The position numbers were made by a program, and so were the translations under genes. A DNA stretch of 6,655 nt from NCBI GenBank assembly GCA_013375355.1, contig JABXJV010000581.1, positions 1 to 6,655 of the forward strand, written 5' to 3'. This stretch comes from Candidatus Helarchaeota archaeon. Its GTDB lineage: Archaea; Asgardarchaeota; Lokiarchaeia; Helarchaeales; JABXJV01. This document shows, piece by piece, positions 1-5,509 of the stretch. The notes beneath the pieces are model-generated. The model searched no databases and was not told the origin of the DNA. It saw nothing but the letters and a program-made list of their open reading frames with translations. Each line of letters opens with the position of its first letter. The first letter of the stretch is position 1.

Positions 1-151
1 CAGCGGGGTCATCGGACACTTCATTTATCCTCAGACCTGTGGCAAGTTTGAGCTGACTCTTTTCTAATTTCCAGTTAATATTTTTTAAGGCATTTAAGGC
101 ATTTAAAGCAGCAATATTAGTATTAATGCGGGTGGAATCTCCAATAGCCAT
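1..151 (-). CDS. Flagellin, N-terminal part (cut by window edge)
   Basis: This gene encodes the subunit of the flagellar filament, which is exported through the flagellar type III apparatus. Only the first 50 residues lie in the window. After a short MAIGDST lead they contain the D0-domain signature RINTNIAALNAL, then a helix, then LATGLRINEVSDDPA, which corresponds to the usual LSSGLRINSAADDAAG. The distance from NTN to the GLRI motif is 30 residues, as in canonical flagellins, so nothing is inserted. The start is fixed by a strong AAGGAGG ribosome site 7 nt upstream. The N-terminus is slightly longer than the common MRINTN or MAQVINTN forms. The gene has its own sigma-28 promoter and is divergent from rimK. 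A flagellin-like hook-associated protein (FlgL) shares this N-terminal domain and cannot be fully excluded, but strict conservation of NTN and GLRIN favours flagellin. Confidence 0.92.
   Translation of the reverse strand, partial: MAIGDSTRINTNIAALNALNALKNINWKLEKSQLKLATGLRINEVSDDPA
85..111 (-). repeat. Short 9-bp tandem repeat inside the flagellin gene
   Basis: Two identical 9-bp units (plus-strand reading TTAAGGCAT) lie at 85-93 and 94-102, and a degenerate third unit follows at 103-111. On the coding strand they encode Ala-Leu-Asn, Ala-Leu-Asn, Ala-Leu-Lys-like steps in the first D0 helix. Total spacing to the next conserved flagellin motif is normal, so the repeat replaces residues rather than adding them. 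Confidence 0.6.
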
Positions 152-158
152 ATTAAAA

Positions 159-165
159 CCTCCTT
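159..165 (-). promoter_or_regulatory. Flagellin ribosome binding site, possibly overlapping a CsrA site
   Basis: The minus strand reads AAGGAGG, 7 nt before the flagellin ATG, which is a near-perfect Shine-Dalgarno sequence. Together with the preceding C it forms CAAGGAGG. A second CAAGGAT lies upstream at 175-181. Both contain the CAAGGA core of the known CsrA recognition sequence (A-CARGGA-UG). The ribosome site is certain; CsrA binding is inference. Confidence 0.85.
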
Positions 166-223
166 GTTTTATTTATCCTTGAAAATTTTTTTCTTCTTTA
201 GAATAGATTTATTGTTATCAATA

Positions 224-250
224 TAATCGGCAAAATTTAGTTAAACTTTA
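224..250 (-). promoter_or_regulatory. Sigma-28 (FliA/SigD) promoter of the flagellin gene
   Basis: Read on the minus strand, the -35 element at 243-250 is TAAAGTTT, identical to the sigma-28 consensus. An 11-nt spacer follows, then the -10 element GCCGATTA at 224-231, which matches 7 of 8 positions of GCCGATAA. Transcription would begin near 217 and leave a leader of about 66 nt before the flagellin ATG. Sigma-28 control of flagellin as a late flagellar gene is established in many bacteria. The match here is direct and in the expected place and orientation. Confidence 0.93.
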
Positions 251-720
251 ATAATTTTTACAATTGTAGAAATTTCTTAAACTTTTTTTTAATAGAAATT
301 TAAAAATTTTTCTCCTATTCTATATTGTTGTATATTATTTATTTTTCTTTAATTTTTACTTAAATTGTTTTATATTATTTCATTAACTTTTTACATAAAA
401 TAATGACAATAGCTTAATAATTAAACTTTTATAAATTTTTATCTTTCTTTATATACTTTCTATTGAAAGATGAAGCGGTAAAAAAAAATAAAAATTTAGT
501 AAGGACAACCCTAGGGTTGTCCCTACATTGTTATGGAAATTAAAGTTAATCAATATATTACAGTTACACTTATTTCAGCAAAAAGATTTAAAAACGAAAT
601 CTATGGACTTTTTGCCGTGTCATCTTGAAAAAGAAAATGGCAAAGAAAACTCACTATTATTTCTAATTTTTTCAAAAACAATATTTTGGGTTTTAATTAT
701 TATAAATTGGGAAAAATTCA
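251..720. other. Long AT-rich intergenic region between flagellin and rimK
   Basis: This stretch is dominated by A and T runs, especially at 251-500, and I see no convincing gene in it. Small open frames at 528-803 and 533-628 (31 codons) show no recognisable protein sequence and no ribosome site. The only distinctive element is the palindrome at 503-522. No good sigma-70 promoter for rimK could be picked out; candidates such as TTTACA at 390 with TAATAA at 415 have poor spacing. The region probably contains the rimK promoter, unassigned here. Confidence 0.6.
499..526. repeat. Perfect 20-bp palindrome within a 28-bp inverted repeat (REP-like)
   Basis: The 9-nt arm GGACAACCC (503-511) is followed by TA and then the exact reverse complement GGGTTGTCC (514-522). 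Including the flanks (GTA-A and C-CTAC) the symmetry extends to 499-526 with one mismatched pair. The element is GC-rich relative to its surroundings. Sequences of the type GTAGGGACAACCC...GGGTTGTCCCTAC recur as dispersed repeats or short mobile-element ends in several bacterial groups, so a REP-like or MITE remnant is plausible. A dimer-binding operator or a hairpin is the alternative. It is not a clear terminator for either neighbour: on the minus strand a T-rich run follows only after about 10 nt, and no gene lies upstream of it in that direction. Confidence 0.6.
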
Positions 721-1611
721 ATGAAGATAGTAGTATTATCAAGAAAAAAGACCTTTTATTCTACAAAAATGATAATAACTACGGCAAAGCAGAAAGGACA
801 TGAGGTAATTTTTGTTGACCCGATGAAGTGTAATGTTGTGCTCGGTAAGAAAGGTTTAGCAGTATATTATAAAAATAGAAAAATGACTAAAGTAAATTTA
901 GTATTAACAAGGATTGGAGTTACATTTACAGATTATGGTCTTTCTGTAGTTAGGCAGTTTGAAATAATGGGTTCAAAGGTTATAAATATATCCAGAGGAA
1001 TACATAAATCTAAGGATAAAATGAGATGTCTTCAGCTTTTAGCAATGCAAAAGATTCCAGTTCCCCGCACGGTTATTACGCGTGAACCTAAAAATCTTGT
1101 TAACGCTGTAAAAATAGTGGGTGGAGTTCCGGTAATTTTAAAACCTTTATATGGTTCTCAAGGTATGGGGGTTATTCTTGCAGAGTCTATCAAAGCGGTA
1201 GAATCTATCATAGGGACTTTATGGGACCTTGAACAGAATATCTTGATTCAGCAGTATGTTTCGGAATCTAAAGGAAAAGATATACGGGCTTTTGTGGTAG
1301 GGGGACAGGTTTTAGCCTCAATGAGAAGAGTTGCAAAAGCGGATGAGTTCCGTTCAAATATTCACCGTGGGGGTACAGGCGAAAAGGTAGAACTCTCGGA
1401 AGATATTAAGAAAATTGCTGTTAATGCTGCTAAGGTTATGGAGCTTGAAATTGCTGGTGTTGATATACTTGAGACTTCTAATGGACCTTTGGTTATGGAG
1501 GTTAATTCTTCTCCTGGATTCGAGGAACTGGAAAAGGTCACAGGTATAAATATAGCCGAAAAGATTGTTGATTATGCAGTCTCTTCTGTTGAAAAACATC
1601 TTTATGAATAA
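721..1611 (+). CDS. rimK: RimK-type ATP-grasp alpha-L-glutamate ligase
   Basis: RimK adds glutamate residues to the C-terminus of ribosomal protein S6 using ATP, with an acyl-phosphate intermediate. This protein is 296 aa, against about 300 in E. coli, and resembles it over its whole length. The N-terminus MKIVVLSR matches MKIAILSR and fixes the start. A preATP-grasp domain covers about 1-95, with RIG at 64-66 and RQFE at 78-81. The ATP-grasp fold follows with K141 and the glycine-rich loop GSQGMG (145-150), DIR at 187-189, then FRSNIHRGG (210-218). The Mg2+ site includes D248, E260 and N262 in VMEVNSSPGFE. The ribosome site is weak (GGGA at 709-712). There is no adjacent RimA or RimB partner, and the gene is followed by 275 bp without a visible terminator. 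A RimK homologue acting on another substrate cannot be ruled out, but the FRSN-HRGG and EVN-SPG motifs favour true RimK. Confidence 0.9.
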   Translation: MKIVVLSRKKTFYSTKMIITTAKQKGHEVIFVDPMKCNVVLGKKGLAVYYKNRKMTKVNLVLTRIGVTFTDYGLSVVRQFEIMGSKVINISRGIHKSKDKMRCLQLLAMQKIPVPRTVITREPKNLVNAVKIVGGVPVILKPLYGSQGMGVILAESIKAVESIIGTLWDLEQNILIQQYVSESKGKDIRAFVVGGQVLASMRRVAKADEFRSNIHRGGTGEKVELSEDIKKIAVNAAKVMELEIAGVDILETSNGPLVMEVNSSPGFEELEKVTGINIAEKIVDYAVSSVEKHLYE

Positions 1612-1886
1612 TATTTTTGATTTCTTCTCCAATTTTGCTATAAAGTAAATTTTTATGATAAAAGGCATCTGTTGCTATTATTTATAATAAAAAGAATATA
1701 AAGGAGTATTAACGATTGCATAGGAAAAAATCTGCAATAAAAAACATAATAGTTTATTGAAAACTTTTAAAAAACGGAATTTTTAAATAATTGACATTTT
1801 TAACTTGCATTAATTGGTATTTCATATTATATTGAAATTAGATTTGGCATTAATTAGTGAGATAATATTGAATAAAAGGAAGAGAT
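1612..1886. other. AT-rich intergenic region with candidate promoters
   Basis: No gene is evident. A TTGACA sits at 1791-1796 but lacks a good -10 at normal spacing. TTGCAT at 1805-1810 with TATATT at 1828-1833 has an exact 17-nt spacer and would start transcription about 45 nt before the next gene, so it is the better, though still weak, candidate. A near-repeat (GCATTAATTGGT at 1807-1818 and GCATTAATTAGT at 1847-1858, 11 of 12 matching, 40 bp apart) flanks the TATATT element and could be a pair of regulator sites. I see no rimK terminator. Confidence 0.4.
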
Positions 1887-2447
1887 ATGGTCTCGGTAAG
1901 AGTTCATGGAGTAACAGCTGATCCAACAACAAATCAGTTTTTAATGTTGTTAATTGATGATGTTGGAGGAAGGCTTTTGCCAATTGTAATAGGGCAGTGG
2001 GAAGCCCAGTCAATTGCCTGGAATATGCAGGGGATCAAAATGCAGAGACCTTTGACTCACGACCTTTTTAAGAGTTTTCTGAATTCCACTAATGTTGAAA
2101 TGACAAGAGTTGTTATAGATAATCTCAAAGACAACACATTTTATGCCACAATTGGATTAAATTTTAATGGAAATAAAGTTGAGATAGATTCCAGACCGAG
2201 CGATGCGGTGGCTATAGCATTGAGGATGAATGTTCCAATCTTTGTTTCAGAAGAAGTTTTTGAGAAGGCTGCTGTTAAGATAGATAGTAATTACGCACGC
2301 GAACTGAGTGAAATGGATGAAACAAATGAAATTGTTCAACTTAACAAGGAATTAAAAGAAGCAATAGAAAAAGAAGATTATGAAAAAGCAGCAGAAATCA
2401 GAGATAAAATTAAAGAACTGGAAGGTAAAAATAAAAACGAAAACTAA
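1887..2447 (+). CDS. Bifunctional nuclease family (DUF151) protein with C-terminal UVR motif
   Basis: This 186-aa protein has two parts. Residues 1-125 form a DUF151/BFN domain (some plant members are reported to have DNase and RNase activity), recognised by GGRLLPIVIGQWEAQSI (27-43), RPLTHDL (54-60) and IDSRPSDAVAIALR (100-113). Residues about 149-178 form a UVR motif (LNKELKEAIEKEDYEKAAEI and the residues after it), the short helical hairpin known from UvrB, UvrC and McsA, where it mediates protein contacts. The DUF151-UVR fusion is a recurrent bacterial architecture of unknown precise function; a nucleic-acid or stress role is an inference. The start ATG has a GGAAGAG ribosome site. The tail after residue 178 is charged (KNKNEN). 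The gene appears to be a single transcription unit closed by the terminator at 2497-2533. Confidence 0.9.
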   Translation: MVSVRVHGVTADPTTNQFLMLLIDDVGGRLLPIVIGQWEAQSIAWNMQGIKMQRPLTHDLFKSFLNSTNVEMTRVVIDNLKDNTFYATIGLNFNGNKVEIDSRPSDAVAIALRMNVPIFVSEEVFEKAAVKIDSNYARELSEMDETNEIVQLNKELKEAIEKEDYEKAAEIRDKIKELEGKNKNEN

Positions 2448-2496
2448 AAAGCGAAATCTTTAGCGATTTTTTCTGGATGTTTACTTTGCCGATAAG

Positions 2497-2533
2497 AAAC
2501 CGAACCTTTCGATATAAAATGGTTCGGTTTTTT
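2497..2533 (+). terminator. Intrinsic terminator after the DUF151-UVR gene
   Basis: A 10-bp perfect stem pairs AAACCGAACC (2497-2506) with GGTTCGGTTT (2521-2530) across a 14-nt loop, and the T run reaches 2533. It lies 50 nt after the DUF151-UVR stop codon and is oriented for plus-strand transcripts. It falls inside the open upstream extension of the next reading frame, which argues that this extension is not translated. Confidence 0.85.
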
Positions 2534-2584
2534 GTTGGATTAAGTTATTATTTTTATACGTTGTTACGAAGTTTATCGCAAATA

Positions 2585-3646
2585 ATGAAGGTATATCTTA
2601 ATTTTATTTTTTTTATTTTTTTTGTATATTCTGATATTTTTGGGGGTGGTTTTGAATTTGCAAAGTTTGCAGGAGAGTTCTTGAGCACAGGTGTTGGGGC
2701 GAGACCACTCGGTATGGGTGGGGCATTTGTCGCTCTTGCAAATGATGGAACCGCTGGCTATTGGAATCCATCTGGACTGGCATTTCTTAATTATCCACAG
2801 ATTGTTCTTATGCACTCTGAGAGGTTCAAAGGAGCAGGTAAGTATGATTATGTAAGTTTAAGTTTCCCTTACCACACAGGCAGAAGTATCGGGTTTTCTT
2901 TGATTCGACTGGGGATTGATGATATTGCTGATACCAGAAATGCCCTGGAAGATTATGGGCTCGACGGAATACCAAATACCGGGGATTTCGGGGAAAATAA
3001 CGGTGAGATGGACCCGGGTGAACGACTTAATGAAGATAAGATTATATTCTTCTCCAATACTGACTATGCATTTTTTATAAGTTACTCAAAAAGACAGAGG
3101 GAAGGATTTACTTACGGAGGAAATATAAAACTTATAAAAAGGGGAATAGGTGAGGATAGTGCTTTTGGTGTAGGCTTTGATATTGCTGTCCTTTTGAAAA
3201 AATGGCAGCGGTTGAGTTTAGGTGCAAATCTTATGGATGCTACTTCTACTGCAATTATCTGGAACACTGGAAGAAAAGAACTTATATCTCCTACCTTGAA
3301 ATTAGGTATGGCATATAAAATTGAAACAAAATTTTTCAACGGATTTGTAACACCTCTGATTGACTGGGATGTAAGATTCGAAAACAGGAAGTTCTCATCT
3401 CAGTACAATGTCGGTCCAATCAGCCTTGACCCACATTACGGCATTGAAATAAACATCATCGATAGAGTCTTTTTAAGGAGCGGATATGATGATATAAAAA
3501 GAGTCGCTTTTGGTGCCGGAGTTAAACTGCCAAAACTTAATATTGATTATTCTTTCAACAGTTTTGATAACATTGATCAACTGGGAAATACTCATAGAAT
3601 TTCAATAACCCTTACCATAGAAGAAGAAAAATTTAGAAGAAAATGA
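2585..3646 (+). CDS. PorV/UPF0164-like outer-membrane beta-barrel protein
   Basis: From the ATG at 2585 this is a 353-aa protein with a signal peptide: MKVYL followed by the hydrophobic run NFIFFIFFVYS, with cleavage probably near residues 16-22. The mature N-terminus carries the family hallmark STGVGARPLGMGGAFVALAN (34-53) then DGTAGYWNPSGLAF (54-67), typical of PorV/PorQ and UPF0164 barrels related to the FadL group. Alternating amphipathic strands continue to the C-terminus (HRISITLTI). Residues 123-146 form an acidic, glycine-rich insert (DYGLDGIPN, TGDFGENNG, EMDPGE) resembling a Ca2+-binding loop. The frame is open from 2477, but that extension runs through the terminator and would bury the signal peptide behind a basic leader, so 2585 is chosen; no clear ribosome site precedes it. 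PorV serves type IX secretion in Bacteroidota, but no other secretion genes are here, so transport or a structural role is equally possible. Confidence 0.82.
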   Translation: MKVYLNFIFFIFFVYSDIFGGGFEFAKFAGEFLSTGVGARPLGMGGAFVALANDGTAGYWNPSGLAFLNYPQIVLMHSERFKGAGKYDYVSLSFPYHTGRSIGFSLIRLGIDDIADTRNALEDYGLDGIPNTGDFGENNGEMDPGERLNEDKIIFFSNTDYAFFISYSKRQREGFTYGGNIKLIKRGIGEDSAFGVGFDIAVLLKKWQRLSLGANLMDATSTAIIWNTGRKELISPTLKLGMAYKIETKFFNGFVTPLIDWDVRFENRKFSSQYNVGPISLDPHYGIEINIIDRVFLRSGYDDIKRVAFGAGVKLPKLNIDYSFNSFDNIDQLGNTHRISITLTIEEEKFRRK

Positions 3647-3740
3647 TAATTTTTTAGAAATAACAGCGTAAAGTTAAAAATGTCTTTAAATAACCTTAAA
3701 AAATTTAAATAAAATCAAAAAAAATAATACAAAAATTTTA

Positions 3741-3769
3741 TTGACTTTTGAGAAAAAATTAATTAATAT
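3741..3769 (+). promoter_or_regulatory. Sigma-70-type promoter of the exbB operon
   Basis: TTGACT (3741-3746, 5 of 6 to TTGACA) is followed by exactly 17 nt and TAATAT (3764-3769). Transcription would start near 3776 and leave a leader of about 150 nt before exbB. Upstream A/T tracts could act as an UP element. The surrounding 282-bp gap is extremely AT-rich, so chance matches occur, but the -35 is a good one at ideal spacing. No terminator for the preceding barrel gene is visible, so readthrough into the operon is possible. Confidence 0.6.
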
Positions 3770-3913
3770 ATATATAAATAAAATAAATTATCGTAAACAT
3801 TTCATATAAATTAAATATTTATCATTGATACAATTAAGTAATATTAATATTTTCCTTAATGTTAAAATAATTAATTTTTTGTAGTTAAATTATTAAATAA
3901 AAAAAGAATAAAT

Positions 3914-3920
3914 AGGAGGT
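3914..3920 (+). promoter_or_regulatory. Strong ribosome binding site of exbB
   Basis: AGGAGGT lies 8 nt before the exbB ATG. It is close to the perfect anti-Shine-Dalgarno complement and fixes the start of the operon's first gene. Confidence 0.85.
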
Positions 3921-3928
3921 TAATTTAA

Positions 3929-4543
3929 ATGGTAGAAAAGTTTCATGAAGGCGGTTCATTTATGTGGCCTATATTAATTCTTTTAATCTTAGGAGTGTCT
4001 ATAAGTATCTTTAAATTCCTGAGCTTAACCTGGGCATCAGTTAATACACGAAAATTTCTGAAAAGGATTAAGACCGCTCTAAGTGAGGGCGGTATTGATG
4101 CGGCAACAGAAGTATGTGCAAATACTCGTGGACCTATTGCATCCATTTTTCACGCAGGTCTTCTTCGTGCAACAAGGGGGCTCGAGCATGTGGAAAAGGC
4201 AATTGTAAATGCTGGAACTATCGAGATGGCTTTTTTAGAACGAGGGTTAATCTGGCTTTCGACTATTATAGGTATTGCTCCTCTATTGGGATTTACAGGA
4301 ACGGTCAGCGGGATGATAAGAGCATTTGAGTCGATTGCTGAAGCAAATGATATATCCCCTTCAGTCGTTGCTGGTGGTATATCAGAAGCACTCTTAACAA
4401 CCTTATTCGGGCTGATTGTGGCTATAATTATTCAGTTCTTTTACAACTTCTTCTTGTCAAGAATTGACCACCTTGTAATTGATATGGAAGAGAGTTCATC
4501 TGACCTTGTTGACAGTCTTACTGAACTTGAAACAGTTAAATAA
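3929..4543 (+). CDS. ExbB/TolQ/MotA-family proton channel subunit
   Basis: This 204-aa inner-membrane protein would form the pentameric channel that, with ExbD, converts proton motive force into motion of TonB. Three membrane segments are visible at about 13-35, 107-130 and 153-177, with a cytoplasmic domain between the first two, as in the family. The signature APLLGFTGTVSGMIRAFESIA (117-137) at TM2 and its exit, followed by SEALLTTLFGLIVAI (152-166) in TM3, is diagnostic; T124 and T158 sit at positions corresponding to channel-lining threonines. The N-terminus MVEKFHEGGSFMWPIL is typical of shorter ExbB proteins. It is first in a four-gene operon, 20 nt ahead of an exbD. The downstream TonB favours ExbB over TolQ, although the short families are hard to separate by sequence alone; GldL- or MotA-like roles are unlikely. 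Confidence 0.92.
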   Translation: MVEKFHEGGSFMWPILILLILGVSISIFKFLSLTWASVNTRKFLKRIKTALSEGGIDAATEVCANTRGPIASIFHAGLLRATRGLEHVEKAIVNAGTIEMAFLERGLIWLSTIIGIAPLLGFTGTVSGMIRAFESIAEANDISPSVVAGGISEALLTTLFGLIVAIIIQFFYNFFLSRIDHLVIDMEESSSDLVDSLTELETVK

Positions 4544-4563
4544 TTTAATTTAGGAGATTTAAA

Positions 4564-4965
4564 ATGCTTGTAGAAAAAAGAAAAACTCAAAAAGCAGAAA
4601 TACCTACTGCATCTTTGGCAGATATTGTATTCCTTCTTTTAATATTTTTTCTCGTAACAACAACCATAAATACCGATAAAGGTATAAGTTTGCTGCTTCC
4701 TGCTGCTGGACAGACAAAGAGTGTCCCCAAAAAGAATCTTCTTAATATACTCATCAACGATTATGGAGACGTTCTGCTTCAGGGTGAGCCGATTCAGATA
4801 CCGTATATTCAGAATGAAATAAAAAGGAGAATTCAAGAAAATCCCAATCTGATAGTTTCTGTTAAAACTGGGAAAAAGACAAAATATGAAATCTTTATTG
4901 CAGTTATGGACCAGTTGAAATTAGCAGAGGCTAAGAGGATTTCTATAGCTGAACCAGAAGCATAA
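4564..4965 (+). CDS. ExbD/TolR family protein, first copy
   Basis: This 133-aa protein has a short cytoplasmic N-terminus with IPTASLAD (13-20), one membrane helix (about 20-36, IVFLLLIFFLVTTT) and a periplasmic domain. D20 at the start of the helix is the conserved proton-carrying aspartate of ExbD/TolR. The periplasmic part begins LLLPAAGQTKS and ends with the alternating strand-helix pattern of the family (NLIVSVKTGKKTKYEIFIAV). It has a good AGGAG ribosome site at 4552-4556, and the 20-nt gap to exbB indicates co-transcription. The second exbD follows after 51 nt. The two copies share the helix region but differ in the periplasmic domain, so they probably form a mixed dimer or serve different TonB proteins. 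Confidence 0.9.
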   Translation: MLVEKRKTQKAEIPTASLADIVFLLLIFFLVTTTINTDKGISLLLPAAGQTKSVPKKNLLNILINDYGDVLLQGEPIQIPYIQNEIKRRIQENPNLIVSVKTGKKTKYEIFIAVMDQLKLAEAKRISIAEPEA

Positions 4966-5016
4966 GATAAGTCTTATTAATTTTAATTAATAAAAATATT
5001 AAAGGAAGGTAAATAG

Positions 5017-5439
5017 ATGAAGTTTAAGAAAAAAAGCGCTAGTAAACCTTATATTCCTACTGCATCTCTGCCTGATATAATATTTCTGCTTCTTATATTT
5101 TTTATGGTAACTACTGTATTAAAAAGGTTTACTGGTCTTCAAGTAAGTTTACCACCCGCAGAGGCGATTGAAAAATTGGAAAGTCGGGTGCATGTCTCAT
5201 ATATATGGATTGCAAGTGATGGGAGCATTTCACTCGATGATAAAATTGTTCCCAGGAGAGATATAAGTGCAATTGGGACACTAATGTATGATAAAAGGGT
5301 GGCTGACCCCATGCTTATTGTTTCTCTAAAAATCGATAAGGAAGTGGAGATGAGTGATGTAAACCTTGTTCAGGAACAATTACGAAGGGCTGATGCCCTG
5401 CGGGTAAATTATGCTACTCTGTTCAAAAAGACAAACTGA
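5017..5439 (+). CDS. ExbD/TolR family protein, second copy
   Basis: This 140-aa paralogue of the preceding gene has IPTASLPD (13-20) with the conserved D20, a helix at about 20-36 (IIFLLLIFFMVTTV) and a periplasmic domain starting GLQVSLPPAEAIEKLE. The periplasmic domain differs clearly from copy one: it contains VSYIWIASDGSISLDDKIVP (59-78), where copy one has LLNILINDYGDVLLQGEPIQ, and it ends in a basic tail (LFKKTN). The ribosome site GGAAGG lies at 5004-5009. Tandem exbD genes downstream of exbB are common in FCB-group bacteria. It lies 70 nt ahead of the TonB gene and probably shares its transcript. Confidence 0.9.
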   Translation: MKFKKKSASKPYIPTASLPDIIFLLLIFFMVTTVLKRFTGLQVSLPPAEAIEKLESRVHVSYIWIASDGSISLDDKIVPRRDISAIGTLMYDKRVADPMLIVSLKIDKEVEMSDVNLVQEQLRRADALRVNYATLFKKTN

Positions 5440-5509
5440 AATTCCAGAAAACTATTTTAAATATATTGGAATATATAGTATATTTATAATTTTTGGAGGA
5501 TGATTTTAT

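Noticed and set aside
533..628. 31-codon frame beginning MEIKVNQYITVTLISAKR
   Set aside because: Its composition looks somewhat protein-like, but it is very short, has no ribosome site and matches no family I recognise.
528..803. 91-codon open frame overlapping the start of rimK
   Set aside because: It has no ribosome site and no recognisable protein sequence, its composition reflects AT-rich DNA, and it overlaps the well-supported N-terminus of RimK by 83 bp.
1715..1738. ATTGCA / TGCAAT inverted repeat downstream of rimK as a terminator
   Set aside because: The stem is 6 bp with a 12-nt loop, is AT-rich and is followed by A-rich sequence rather than T's.
3820..3830. Palindrome TATCATTGATA upstream of exbB as a possible Fur box
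   Set aside because: It is only 11 bp in extremely AT-rich DNA and lacks the repeated hexamers of a Fur site. Iron control of the operon would be plausible but is not shown.
4962..4977. ATAAGA / TCTTAT hairpin between the two exbD genes
   Set aside because: It is a 6-bp AT-only-type stem too weak to terminate, and its left arm overlaps the stop codon; likely chance.
5461..5476. ATATATT / AATATAT inverted repeat ahead of tonB
   Set aside because: It is a low-complexity A/T palindrome expected by chance in this composition.
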